This document shows positions 1-8,306 of a DNA stretch of 64,000 nucleotides, one piece after another. This stretch comes from JARRQJ01 sp963761035. GTDB taxonomy: Bacteria > Pseudomonadota > Gammaproteobacteria > DRLM01. The stretch lies in the NCBI GenBank assembly GCA_963761035.1, contig CAVXFH010000002.1:1426001-1490000 (forward strand). Direction: 5' to 3'. The notes below the pieces were generated by a model that was given only the letters and a program-made list of their open reading frames with translations, did no database searches and was not told the DNA's origin. Position numbers and translations under genes: made by a program. Positions within the stretch are counted from its first letter, which is position 1. Each line of letters opens with the position of its first letter.

Positions 1-1
1 C

Positions 2-862
2 TTCGTGGAGGTTTATTTCGGTTGGCGTGCCCTGCTCGCACCCTGGCGGCACATCCCTCTGAATCAGATCGGCATCGCGGCCTTGCTAAGCTTAGCCAGT
101 TATTGGCTGCGCGCAGTACGTTTTTACGACTATTTTCGCTCGGAAATGGCGGGATGTTTCAGCCTGTGTATTAAATTGATGTTACAACATAACCTGCTCA
201 ACAATCTGTTGCCGATGCGCGCCGGCGAACTGAGCTTCCCGGTGCTGATGTCGCGTTACTTTGCCGTGCCGGCCTTGCGTTCCATGCCGGCCTTGTTATG
301 GTTCCGCCTGCTGGATTTACATGTGTTGGGAATATTTGCCCTGTTGGCCTTTCAAGGGACTTTATGGTGGAAATGGGATTGGACCGGGGTCGGTCTGATC
401 TTATGGTTGCCACTGCCGTGGCTGGCCTTTCACTTCAGTAACCGTTGGCGGCGCTGGCTGTCTCGATATTACGATCACAGCCGCCTCGCCCAGTTTTCCG
501 GCCAGCTGTTGCAGGGCCTGCCCCAAGAAGCCACAGCGTTTTGGCGCGCTTATGGGTGGACAGCAGTCAATTGGCTGGCGAAACTCGGGGCCTTCGTCTG
601 GGTGCTGCGCCTGTTCATCGACATCAGCTACCCCGCCGCCTGGATGGGCACTATCACGGGAGATCTTACCAGTGTCTTACCTATCCACGGTCTCGCCGGT
701 GCCGGCACCTATGAGGCCGGGGTAATGGCCGGTTTGTTACCTTATGGGATTGCGCCGCAACCGGCGCTGGCGGCGGCGGTGAATTTACACCTCTTTCTAT
801 TAGGAACCACCTTGGCGGGTGGCGCCATCAGCCTATTTATAGGAAGACAACGGCATGGATGA
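2..862 (+). CDS. Flippase-like integral membrane protein (LPG synthase TM / UPF0104 type), 5' end cut by window
   Basis: The reading frame is open to the left edge of the window, so the true start probably lies upstream; the GTG at 5 is only the first possible start inside it. The visible 285 residues are almost wholly hydrophobic, with about seven or eight membrane segments. The stretch NNLLPMRAGELSFPVLM and the glycine-rich HGLAGAGTYEAGV block are typical of the flippase-like domain shared by LPG synthase membrane regions and AglD-type proteins. The stop overlaps the start of the PAP2 gene by 8 bases, and a GT2 glycosyltransferase follows, so I infer a role in moving or making a lipid-linked sugar in the inner membrane. 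The substrate cannot be read from the sequence. Confidence 0.8.
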   Translation, partial: FVEVYFGWRALLAPWRHIPLNQIGIAALLSLASYWLRAVRFYDYFRSEMAGCFSLCIKLMLQHNLLNNLLPMRAGELSFPVLMSRYFAVPALRSMPALLWFRLLDLHVLGIFALLAFQGTLWWKWDWTGVGLILWLPLPWLAFHFSNRWRRWLSRYYDHSRLAQFSGQLLQGLPQEATAFWRAYGWTAVNWLAKLGAFVWVLRLFIDISYPAAWMGTITGDLTSVLPIHGLAGAGTYEAGVMAGLLPYGIAPQPALAAAVNLHLFLLGTTLAGGAISLFIGRQRHG

Positions 863-1448
863 GGCCCTGCTGCTGTGGATCAATCAAACCTGGGCCCATC
901 CCCTGCTTGACGGCTTTTTCAGCCTATTGTCGTCACGGCGCGCCTTTGCCTTTCCGTTTGCGGCGATGTTGCTGATCTTGTTCATTTGGCGTTGGCGCAA
1001 GGCGGGCGTGCAATTATGGCTGGTCATGTTGCTGGTGGTCGGCAGCGGGGATTTATTAGGCAACGGCTTGAAGCATATCTTTACTCAAGCCCGCCCCTGT
1101 TATGCCATCGCGAAACAGGTACGACAGCTTCAAGGTGAGCCGGGGAAGCCTTGCGGTAGCAATTTGAGCGGCATGCCTTCCAATCACGCCGTAAACGGTT
1201 TTGCGGCGGCGGCCTTTCTCTCACTTATACTGCGGCGAGGCCTGTGGAGCGGCATCCTTTTTACTCTGGCTGCCCTAGTGGCGCTGTCCCGCGTCTATTT
1301 GGCCAAACACTATCCCAGTCAGGTCGCGATAGGCGCCATCATTGGCACGGTATGGGGACTTGCCGGAGCGTGGCTGGGATTAAGATATCTTCCTTTTATA
1401 CAAGGCTTGCGGGACAAGGGTCCTCCAGGGAATTCATACCATGAGTGA
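855..1448 (+). CDS. PAP2-family membrane phosphatase
   Basis: This 197-residue protein has about five or six membrane segments and the three PAP2 phosphatase motifs: K-x6-RP in KHIFTQARP, PSNH in place of PSGH, and SR-x5-H in SRVYLAKH. The usual Asp three residues after that last His is Gln here (HYPSQ), so the charge-relay residue seems to be missing. PAP2 enzymes of this kind remove phosphate from lipid phosphates or undecaprenyl pyrophosphate at the outer face of the membrane. The gene overlaps the flippase-like gene upstream and the GT2 gene downstream by 8 bases each, which indicates translational coupling in one operon. The substrate is an inference from context. Confidence 0.85.
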   Translation: MDEALLLWINQTWAHPLLDGFFSLLSSRRAFAFPFAAMLLILFIWRWRKAGVQLWLVMLLVVGSGDLLGNGLKHIFTQARPCYAIAKQVRQLQGEPGKPCGSNLSGMPSNHAVNGFAAAAFLSLILRRGLWSGILFTLAALVALSRVYLAKHYPSQVAIGAIIGTVWGLAGAWLGLRYLPFIQGLRDKGPPGNSYHE

Positions 1449-2457
1449 AATCGACCAAACCGATCGACCCCATCGCCTCTCCGTGGTGGTGCCAATGTAC
1501 AACGAAAAGGACAGCGTAGCGCCACTAGTGGCCCAAATGCACGATGCCTTGGCCCACTATCGCCACGCCTGGGAACTGGTGCTGGTGAACGACGGCAGTG
1601 CCGACGGCACCGAACAGCAGATGCGCAGCGCCGGCAAACAATGGGGCGATTACGTGCGCATCATCAATCTGCAACGTAACTTCGGCCAAACCGCCGCCAT
1701 GCAGGCCGGCATCGACGCCGCTCGCGGCGATGTGATCGCCACCATGGACGGCGACCTGCAGAACGATCCCATCGACATCCCGCACATGGTGAAGCGCCTG
1801 CTGGAAGAGGATCTGGATCTCGTGGCGGGCTGGCGCAAGGACCGCCAGGATACTCTGGCGCGCAAGATCCCGTCGCGCATCGCCAACCGCCTCATCGGCC
1901 GCATCACCCAGGTGGAACTCCACGACTACGGCTGCAGCCTCAAGGTGTTCCGCGCCAGTATCATCAAGAGCGTGCGGCTTTACGGCGAGATGCACCGCTT
2001 CATTCCGGCCTGGTTGGCCGCCAACACCGCGCCCAGCCGTATCAAGGAAGAGGTGGTTCGGCATCACTCGCGGCCATACGGCCAATCCAAGTACGGTATC
2101 GGCCGCACCTTCCGGGTGATCCTCGATCTGCTGGCGGTGTATTTCTTCATGCGCTTTCGTAGCCGTCCCGGCCACTTCTTCGGCAGGATCGGTTTGATCA
2201 TCGGCGGCTTGGGCACGGCGGGACTGGCGTATCTCGGTTTCCTCAAGATTATCCTTGGCGAAGACATCGGTAACCGGCCTTTATTGCTGATAAGCGTGTT
2301 GCTGGTGGTCATGTCGGTACAGTTTCTCACCACCGGAGTATTGAGCGAAATGATGGCCCGCACCTATTTCGAATCCAGCCAAACCCGGTCCTATGTCATA
2401 CGTGAAAGTAGCGTCGATAGCCGCGCCGCCGAAGCGGATTGGAAGCATCCCGAGTGA
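1441..2457 (+). CDS. Family 2 glycosyltransferase, ArnC/DPM1-like, membrane anchored
   Basis: The N-terminal two thirds form a GT-A domain: VVPMYNEKDS near residue 16, LVNDGSADGT near 45, and the metal/nucleotide-binding block DGDLQNDP near 100. Two C-terminal hydrophobic segments (about residues 232-260 and 275-302) match the polyprenyl-phosphate sugar transferases ArnC, GtrB and dolichol-phosphate mannosyltransferase. It probably transfers a sugar from a nucleotide donor to undecaprenyl phosphate on the cytoplasmic face. With the flippase-like protein and PAP2 phosphatase it forms a coherent lipid-linked sugar module. The sugar is unknown; no arn genes are present nearby. Confidence 0.88.
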   Translation: MSEIDQTDRPHRLSVVVPMYNEKDSVAPLVAQMHDALAHYRHAWELVLVNDGSADGTEQQMRSAGKQWGDYVRIINLQRNFGQTAAMQAGIDAARGDVIATMDGDLQNDPIDIPHMVKRLLEEDLDLVAGWRKDRQDTLARKIPSRIANRLIGRITQVELHDYGCSLKVFRASIIKSVRLYGEMHRFIPAWLAANTAPSRIKEEVVRHHSRPYGQSKYGIGRTFRVILDLLAVYFFMRFRSRPGHFFGRIGLIIGGLGTAGLAYLGFLKIILGEDIGNRPLLLISVLLVVMSVQFLTTGVLSEMMARTYFESSQTRSYVIRESSVDSRAAEADWKHPE

Positions 2458-2537
2458 TCGACGTTTTAATCAACCTGTTTCAGGACGAAAAATACCCGCG
2501 TGTCGCTGGCCTCCGTTCACTGCGGGATCAACGATGA
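2454..2537 (+). CDS. Possible 27-residue coupled peptide ORF
   Basis: A GTG start overlaps the glycosyltransferase stop as GTGA, and the stop overlaps the ATG of the next lipoprotein gene as ATGA. A GGAAG sequence about eight bases upstream could serve as ribosome binding site. The product would be only 27 residues with no recognisable domain. The double overlap suggests it may serve mainly to carry ribosomes across the junction rather than to make a functional peptide. Confidence 0.3.
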   Translation: MIDVLINLFQDEKYPRVAGLRSLRDQR

Positions 2538-2782
2538 GCAGGTGCGCATTTATAATATCAATCGCGGGATGGCTGTTGTTGTTACAGGGCTGTTCCGGCG
2601 AAACGGTCAAAAGGACCTCATTCGAGACCTTGCAAAATATGCGTGAGCAACAATGCAGCAAGGACCTGAGCGGCAACTGCCCTGGACGCGAAAGCTATGA
2701 TGATTATCAGCACAAGAAAAAGGAGGCGCTGGCCCCCGAAAACCGGGATAAGACCGCGCCGCCTTCGCTTAACGGTCCTTAA
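2534..2782 (+). CDS. Small predicted lipoprotein
   Basis: The 82-residue product begins with a short charged end and a hydrophobic stretch ending in the lipobox LLQGC, so it should be cleaved by signal peptidase II and lipidated at the Cys near residue 20. The mature part is polar, with two further Cys residues (QQCSKDLSGNCPG) and a charged YDDYQHKKKEA region. The ATG at 2534 is chosen because it gives a proper signal peptide; the longer upstream extension runs inside the glycosyltransferase gene. It is the last gene of the lipid-sugar operon. I do not recognise a family. Confidence 0.65.
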   Translation: MSRCAFIISIAGWLLLLQGCSGETVKRTSFETLQNMREQQCSKDLSGNCPGRESYDDYQHKKKEALAPENRDKTAPPSLNGP

Positions 2783-2815
2783 CGCACGCCGAACTAGAAT
2801 AAGCAGGTCTGTACC

Positions 2816-4009
2816 ATGAACCTTGCGCCTTTGCGCTTAAAGAAAAATGAAGACCGGCGGATACGTGCCGGTCATGTGTGGGTGTTCAGTAACGAGGTAG
2901 ACGTGGCCGCCACCCCGCTCGACGCCCTCGAACCCGGCCAATTGGTCGACTTTCAAGACAGCGCGGGCAAGAGCCTGGGCAACGGCTATGTGAATCCCAA
3001 TTCACTGATCAGCGGTCGTCTGGTCAGCCGCCACCCAGACTATTTCTTGAATAAATCACTATTGGTGCATCGTCTTAATGTGGCGTTGTCCTTGCGTGAG
3101 CGGCTCTTTGACAAGCCTTTTTACCGGCTCGTATACAGCGAGGGCGACGCCTTGCCCGGGTTAATCGTGGATCGTTATGGCGATACCCTAGTGGCCCAAA
3201 TCAATACCGCGGGGATGGAGCGGATGAAAGACCAGGTGGTGACGGCGCTGCGGGAGACTGTACGGCCCGCGCGTATCGTGCTTCGCAACGACAGCGCGGG
3301 CCGCGCTTTGGAAGGTTTGGACAGCTATGTGGAAACCGTCGTGGGCGATGTGGCCGAGCGAGTGTCCCTGGAAGAAAATGGGGTGCTATTCGAAGCGCCC
3401 ATCCTCAGCGGACAGAAGACCGGCTGGTTTTACGATCATCGCTTGAATCGCTCCCGCATGCGGTACTATGTGCGTGACAAGCGGGTATTGGATGTGTTCA
3501 GTTATATCGGCGGCTGGGCTATTCAAGCCGCGGCAGCCGGCGCAAACGAAGTTATTTGCGTTGATAGCTCGAATACCGCACTGGCGCAGCTTGTCCGTAA
3601 TGCCGCGCTTAACGCGGTGGAATCAAAGATTCAGCCACAAAATGGCGAGGCCCTCGAGGTTTTGAAAAATTTGCGCGCCGACCGGGAACGCTTCGATGTC
3701 GTTATCCTCGATCCTCCCGCCTTTATCAAACGTAAAAAGGATTTTCGTGCCGGGCAAGCGGCCTATCAACGTCTCAATCAGGCAGCCATGCAGGTGCTGG
3801 CCAAGGACGGGATGCTGATTTCGGCGTCGTGTTCCTATCACCTGACGCAGGAAAATCTACGCCAAGTGCTGCTGCAAACCAGCCGCCATGTGGACCGCAA
3901 CCTAGTGATTCTTGAGCAGGGGCACCAGGGGCCGGACCATCCTCTGCTCCCGGCTGTGCCGGAGACCGAATATTTAAAAGCCTTTATTTGCCGGGTGTTA
4001 CCCAATTAA
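2816..4009 (+). CDS. rlmI: 23S rRNA m5C1962 methyltransferase RlmI
   Basis: The 397-residue protein has the RlmI layout: an N-terminal PUA domain (about residues 3-80), a central EEHEE-like region, and a C-terminal Rossmann methyltransferase domain. The SAM-binding motif is VLDVFSYIGGWAIQAA, the acidic motif is DVVILDPPAF near 297, and the cytosine-activating Cys lies in SASCSYHL. It methylates C1962 of 23S rRNA. The length matches the family. A strong hairpin follows the stop. Confidence 0.92.
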   Translation: MNLAPLRLKKNEDRRIRAGHVWVFSNEVDVAATPLDALEPGQLVDFQDSAGKSLGNGYVNPNSLISGRLVSRHPDYFLNKSLLVHRLNVALSLRERLFDKPFYRLVYSEGDALPGLIVDRYGDTLVAQINTAGMERMKDQVVTALRETVRPARIVLRNDSAGRALEGLDSYVETVVGDVAERVSLEENGVLFEAPILSGQKTGWFYDHRLNRSRMRYYVRDKRVLDVFSYIGGWAIQAAAAGANEVICVDSSNTALAQLVRNAALNAVESKIQPQNGEALEVLKNLRADRERFDVVILDPPAFIKRKKDFRAGQAAYQRLNQAAMQVLAKDGMLISASCSYHLTQENLRQVLLQTSRHVDRNLVILEQGHQGPDHPLLPAVPETEYLKAFICRVLPN

Positions 4010-4017
4010 GGGGGGTA

Positions 4018-4055
4018 GGAAGGGCAAGAAACGGTTCCGGCCTCCTTGCCCTTTC
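4018..4055 (+). terminator. Hairpin downstream of rlmI
   Basis: AGGGCAAG at 4021-4028 pairs with CTTGCCCT at 4045-4052, and flanking bases extend the stem. Only TTT follows, so this is a terminator-like hairpin without a strong U tract. Confidence 0.5.
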
Positions 4056-4185
4056 CCCTCAAGACATGGCATAACTGCCCGTTAAAGAGAATAAGTCGCC
4101 TGCAGGGAGTCGCGGCAAGTAGGTGCCACGTAGTGAGTCGCTTATCCAAGCTAATATAAGCTCATAAATAACAAGCAGGTTAGCT

Positions 4186-4809
4186 ATGCCCTCGAGATTT
4201 CTGATCCTGATCACCCTGTTGACTGCCGTGTCAGGTTTCTTTACGGCGCGGGCCGACATCTATTCTTACCGGGATGAGAACGGCGTGCTCAATTTTACCA
4301 ATATCCGCCCCAATGACGCTCATTATAAGGTACATATTGCTTATAAAGACCGCCGGCCGGTCGTTCGACTCGTTACATCCATGGATTTGGGCAATGGCTA
4401 TGGCCCGGTTACCCTGCCGGCCAGTCTCGACGCCATCGTCAATCAAGCGGCCAACAGCTATGCGGTGGATAAAGCCCTGGTTCAAGCGGTGATCCATGCC
4501 GAGTCCGACTTCAATGCCTACGCGATATCAGCCAAAGGGGCCTTGGGCTTGATGCAGCTCATGCCGGAGACTGCTCGGCGTTACGGCGTTCGTGACATCT
4601 TCAATCCCGAGCAGAACATAATGGGCGGCGTTCGTTACTTGCGAGACTTGTTGGATGCTTTCGGCAATAACATGCGTCTCGCCCTGGCCGCCTATAATGC
4701 CGGCGAAAATTCAGTATTGCGTTACGGCGGTATTCCGCCTTTTCCGGAAACCGTCAATTACGTCAACCGGGTATTAAAACTCCAAGACGCCTATCGCAAT
4801 CCCGGCTGA
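4186..4809 (+). CDS. Periplasmic lytic transglycosylase with DUF4124 and SLT domains
   Basis: A Sec signal peptide (about residues 1-23, ending TARA) is followed by a DUF4124-type segment (DIYSYRDENGVLNFTN) and an SLT goose-lysozyme-like domain from about residue 80. The catalytic Glu is E106 in HAESDFN; the downstream GALGLMQLMP and LALAAYNAGE blocks are typical of SLT transglycosylases. The enzyme should cleave peptidoglycan between MurNAc and GlcNAc to give anhydro-MurNAc ends. It stands alone between rlmI and lgt. It is short, 207 residues, and lacks the long superhelical region of Slt70. Confidence 0.9.
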   Translation: MPSRFLILITLLTAVSGFFTARADIYSYRDENGVLNFTNIRPNDAHYKVHIAYKDRRPVVRLVTSMDLGNGYGPVTLPASLDAIVNQAANSYAVDKALVQAVIHAESDFNAYAISAKGALGLMQLMPETARRYGVRDIFNPEQNIMGGVRYLRDLLDAFGNNMRLALAAYNAGENSVLRYGGIPPFPETVNYVNRVLKLQDAYRNPG

Positions 4810-4883
4810 TCCTTTTCGCGCCCACCTAAACCTTACTCACCGCTTTCTTTAAGGCTACAATAGCGGCAAATCGCCGCAGGCCT

Positions 4884-5666
4884 ATGTTGACTTATCCCGA
4901 CATCGATCCCATTGCCTTCCAGATAGGACCTCTCAAGGTCCATTGGTACGGTATTATGTATTTGATCGGCTTCGGCGCCGCCTGGTGGCTTGGTCGGCAG
5001 CGGGCGCGGCGCCCGGATTCCGTTTGGACGGAGCATCAGATCAGCGATTTGATATTTTACGGTGCCATGGGAGCGGTGCTGGGTGGCCGAATTGGCTATG
5101 TGCTGTTTTACGATCTCACCGCCTACATCGCCGAACCGTTGCGCATCTTCAAGGTTTGGGAAGGCGGTATGTCTTTCCATGGCGGTCTGATCGGCGTGCT
5201 GGCGGCGATGGGGCTCTATAGCCGGCATGTCAACAAACGTTTTTTCGAAGTCACGGATTTCCTGGCACCGCTCGTGCCTATCGGTCTCGGTGCCGGGCGA
5301 ATCGGTAATTTCATCAATGGGGAATTGTGGGGTAAAGTATCGGACTTGCCTTGGGCCATGGTATTTCCCAATGGCGGGCCCCTGCCGCGCCACCCTTCGC
5401 AACTCTATGAGGCCATCTTGGAAGGCTTGGTTTTATTCACGATATTGTGGTTGTTCTCGCGCAAACCCCGCCCGATGATGGCGGTATCCGGCCTGTTTCT
5501 CTTATGCTATGGGCTGTTCCGTTTCGTGGTGGAATTCGTCCGCGTGCCTGATGCGCAATTGGGTTATCTCGCCTTAAACTGGGTAACCATGGGCCAGATT
5601 CTCTCGACCCCGTTAATCATCGGGGGAGCAGGCTTGTTATGGTATGCCTATCGCAAGGCGCGATGA
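4884..5666 (+). CDS. lgt: Prolipoprotein diacylglyceryl transferase
   Basis: This polytopic inner membrane enzyme transfers diacylglycerol from phosphatidylglycerol to the lipobox Cys of prolipoproteins. The signature GRIGNFINGE is at residues 138-147 and the functional His lies in SFHGGLIG (H99). The length, 260 residues, fits the family. The 3' end lies just upstream of thyA, and lgt-thyA-folA is a common gammaproteobacterial order. Confidence 0.96.
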   Translation: MLTYPDIDPIAFQIGPLKVHWYGIMYLIGFGAAWWLGRQRARRPDSVWTEHQISDLIFYGAMGAVLGGRIGYVLFYDLTAYIAEPLRIFKVWEGGMSFHGGLIGVLAAMGLYSRHVNKRFFEVTDFLAPLVPIGLGAGRIGNFINGELWGKVSDLPWAMVFPNGGPLPRHPSQLYEAILEGLVLFTILWLFSRKPRPMMAVSGLFLLCYGLFRFVVEFVRVPDAQLGYLALNWVTMGQILSTPLIIGGAGLLWYAYRKAR

Positions 5667-5703
5667 GCGCGTTTTGACTTTCATCCGCTATCGGCGTTAC
5701 GAC

Positions 5704-6498
5704 ATGCAGCAATATCTCGATCTAATGCGCCACGTCAAAGCCCACGGCGTCCGCAAAGACGACCGTACCGGCACCGGCACCCTGAGCGTGTTTGGCTATC
5801 AGATGCGTTTCGACCTCGCGCAGGGTTTTCCAGTAGTGACTACCAAGAAGCTGCACCTGCGATCCATCATCCACGAATTGCTGTGGTTCCTGCGCGGTGA
5901 TACCAATATTAAATATCTTCGCGACAACGGCGTCACCATCTGGGACGAGTGGGCGGATGGGCACGGCGAGCTTGGGCCGATCTACGGCTATCAGTGGCGC
6001 TCCTGGCCGAAGCCGAACGGTGGTCACATCGATCAGATCAACCAGTTGGTGGAGCAGATCAAAACGAAACCCGATTCCCGGCGCCTTATCGTCAGCGCCT
6101 GGAACGTGGCGGACATTGAGCGCATGGCTTTACCCCCCTGCCATGCCTTCTTTCAATTTTATGTGGCGGAGGGTCGACTGTCCTGCCAACTTTATCAACG
6201 CAGCGCTGATATTTTCTTGGGCGTTCCATTCAACATCGCTTCTTACGGCTTGCTGACCTTGATGATCGCACAGGTCACCGGTCTGAAGCCGGGTGAATTC
6301 ATTCATACCTTGGGCGACGCCCATCTTTACCTCAACCACCTGGAACAAACGGAGTTGCAGCTCAGTCGTACGCCGCTCCCGTTACCGCACATGAACCTCA
6401 ACCCCGCGGTTAAATCCATCTTTGATTTCAGCTTCGATGACTTCGAACTGGTGGGTTACCAAAGTCACCCGGCCATCAAGGCGTTGGTGGCGGTGTAA
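5704..6498 (+). CDS. thyA: Thymidylate synthase
   Basis: The 264-residue protein has the same length as the Escherichia coli enzyme when started at ATG 5704. The catalytic Cys is C146 in ALPPCHAFFQ, preceded by the phosphate-binding Arg pair in SRRLIVSAWN; the folate-binding C-terminus FDFSFDDFELVGY is present. It makes dTMP from dUMP using methylene-tetrahydrofolate and yields dihydrofolate for the adjacent folA product. An upstream in-frame extension back to 5644 overlaps lgt and is unlikely to be used. Confidence 0.97.
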   Translation: MQQYLDLMRHVKAHGVRKDDRTGTGTLSVFGYQMRFDLAQGFPVVTTKKLHLRSIIHELLWFLRGDTNIKYLRDNGVTIWDEWADGHGELGPIYGYQWRSWPKPNGGHIDQINQLVEQIKTKPDSRRLIVSAWNVADIERMALPPCHAFFQFYVAEGRLSCQLYQRSADIFLGVPFNIASYGLLTLMIAQVTGLKPGEFIHTLGDAHLYLNHLEQTELQLSRTPLPLPHMNLNPAVKSIFDFSFDDFELVGYQSHPAIKALVAV

Positions 6499-6502
6499 CG
6501 CA

Positions 6503-7006
6503 GTGATCATTTCGCTCATCGCCGCCATGGGTAAAGACCGGGTAATCGGTATCGACAATCGGCTGCCTTGGCGCCTGCCCGCTGACATGAAACACTTCCG
6601 CGCCCTCACCATGGGCAAGCCGGTGCTGATGGGCCGTAAGACATTTGCCTCCATCGGTAAACCCTTGCCGGGACGCATCAACATCGTGGTGACCCAGGAT
6701 CGGCATTTTCTTCCCGCAGGCGCGCACGTAGCGAACTCCATCGAAGCGGCGCTGGCCAGCGCCGAGAACGCCGAGGAGATCATGGTGATCGGCGGTGCGT
6801 CCTTTTATGCGCAATTGCTGCCGCGTGCGCAACGCCTCTACCTCACACAGATTCATCATGCCTTTCCGGGCGACGCATTTTTCCCGACATGGGAAGCCGT
6901 AGAATGGCGGGAAATACAGCGGGAAGACCATGAATCGGACAATAACAACCCCTATTCTTATAGTTTCGTTATTTTGGAGCGGCGTCGGCCGCAGTCTGGG
7001 CAATAG
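6503..7006 (+). CDS. folA: Dihydrofolate reductase
   Basis: The GTG at 6503, four bases after the thyA stop, starts the DHFR core (VIISLIAAMGKDRVIG); the in-frame sequence upstream is the thyA 3' end. Visible family features are NRLPWRLPADMKHF with the active-site Asp, MGRKTFASIGKPLPGR for NADPH binding, and the GGASFYAQLL helix. It reduces dihydrofolate to tetrahydrofolate, regenerating the thyA cofactor. The length of 167 residues is normal. Confidence 0.95.
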   Translation: MIISLIAAMGKDRVIGIDNRLPWRLPADMKHFRALTMGKPVLMGRKTFASIGKPLPGRINIVVTQDRHFLPAGAHVANSIEAALASAENAEEIMVIGGASFYAQLLPRAQRLYLTQIHHAFPGDAFFPTWEAVEWREIQREDHESDNNNPYSYSFVILERRRPQSGQ

Positions 7007-7317
7007 AATAAGTTCCTACTATCGGACCGTTAAATCTTAGGCGCTCGGCCGAGCCCGTTCTTGCGGCGGAAGCAATTGGCATTTTTTGCGGAAGGTTCAG
7101 TAGCTTCCGCCCATTAGCCGTAGTCACGTGGAAAGCAAGACACATGTTACTGTGTTGGGTTACACCGGACCCCGAAATTCTATAGGGAGCTTGGCCGCAG
7201 GCACTCAGCGAGATACACTTAATCAATGTTTCTCCGATTAAACCTGCTTCCGCTCTGTTTTCTAAAGCGCTAATGGATGGGGAAGAAATAATGGTCGGCG
7301 ACACTTCGACAAGCTGA

Positions 7318-7460
7318 TGGGGAAACCTATTGCCCGTTGGTTTTGTCCAATTAACTAAGGTAAACGGCTTTATCATCGACGCATTGCGTTACTATGAGAA
7401 AGGACTGTAGGAATCTTTCCACCACGTGCGCCATCTCGGGCCGTGCGCTTGTGTAGTTAG
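7318..7460 (+). pseudogene. Frameshifted remnant of a MerR-family regulator N-terminus
   Basis: One frame from 7318 to 7410 ends in GFIIDALRYYEKGL before a TAG. This lines up without gaps with the MerR helix-turn-helix consensus (L-x-K-x-x-G-x-x-x-D-A-L-R-Y-Y-E-K). The next frame (7410-7460) continues as GIFPPRAPSRAVRLCS, resembling the MerR wing GLLPPxRxxxGYRLY, and then stops. The change of frame inside a conserved block and the lack of any further domain point to a decayed gene. The rest of the 7007-7553 gap shows nothing else recognisable. Confidence 0.45.
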
Positions 7461-7553
7461 ATAACATAGTGGATGCTTTCCAAGATAATTTCCCTGGTTG
7501 GCGTAATATTTCTCTTAACGAAGATAGTGTCCGTCATACAGGAGTAAGGAGTA

Positions 7554-8306
7554 ATGTTCTTTGGAGAATTGCGCATACACACCGACGCGGATGCTCTTAT
7601 AGATACCGTTGTTGAGCGTTGGATCTCGCTCGCTGACGGAGCCATCTCTGCTCGCGGGAAATTTCATGTTGCGCTTTCCGGCGGCTCCACACCGCGCGCC
7701 TTGTATAGCAGGCTAGCTCATACCGAATTCGCGAGTCGTCTTGCCTGGGACCGCGTACATGTATATTTCGGCGACGAGCGAACTGTGCCTCCCGACCATG
7801 CCGACAGCAATTATCGCATGGCCAAAGAGATCTTGTTGGATCATGTGCCCGTGCCCGCTTTGCAAATTCATCGCATCGAAGGGGAGGCCTTAGATCCCCA
7901 CGCCGCCGCCGCCAAATACACGCGGGTCCTCACCAAAAATCTACCCCTTTCCGCCCAGGGCGTGGTGCAGTTTGATTTATTACTGCTGGGAGTTGGGCCT
8001 GACGGGCATATTGCGTCCTTGTTTCCAGGCTCGCCGGTCTTGCATGAACGGGCGCGTCTCGTGGAAGCCGTGCATGTAGATAAGCTCAATACCTGGCGCA
8101 TCACCGTCACCTTGCCCGTAATCGACCACTCCCGTCATGTAGTGATTCTGGTGAGCGGCGAGAGCAAAGCGCCCATCTTGCGTGATGTCTTTTCCACTCG
8201 TCAGGCCCCGCCGTATCCGGTTCAGCTCATTAATCCGCAAGGTACGCTGGAATGGCACATTGATCAGGCCGCTGCCGCGTTGTTGCCCAAAGAACTGCTT
8301 TCATGA
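7554..8306 (+). CDS. pgl: 6-phosphogluconolactonase
   Basis: The protein (250 residues) has the Pgl/DevB signatures HVALSGGSTPRALY, VYFGDERTVPPDHADSNYRMA and LLLGVGPDGHIASLFPG. It hydrolyses 6-phosphogluconolactone in the oxidative pentose phosphate or Entner-Doudoroff route in the cytoplasm. A purine-rich AGGAGTAAGGAGTA stretch just before ATG 7554 gives a strong ribosome binding site. The stop overlaps the glk start as ATGA, so the two genes are coupled. No zwf or edd gene is in view. Confidence 0.95.
   Translation: MFFGELRIHTDADALIDTVVERWISLADGAISARGKFHVALSGGSTPRALYSRLAHTEFASRLAWDRVHVYFGDERTVPPDHADSNYRMAKEILLDHVPVPALQIHRIEGEALDPHAAAAKYTRVLTKNLPLSAQGVVQFDLLLLGVGPDGHIASLFPGSPVLHERARLVEAVHVDKLNTWRITVTLPVIDHSRHVVILVSGESKAPILRDVFSTRQAPPYPVQLINPQGTLEWHIDQAAAALLPKELLS

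Noticed and set aside
7118..7133. CACGTG-containing sequence near 7120 as a parS site
   Set aside because: Flanks do not match the parS consensus.
6969..7376. 135-codon minus-strand frame over folA end and the MerR remnant
   Set aside because: It overlaps folA antisense and has no family-like sequence.
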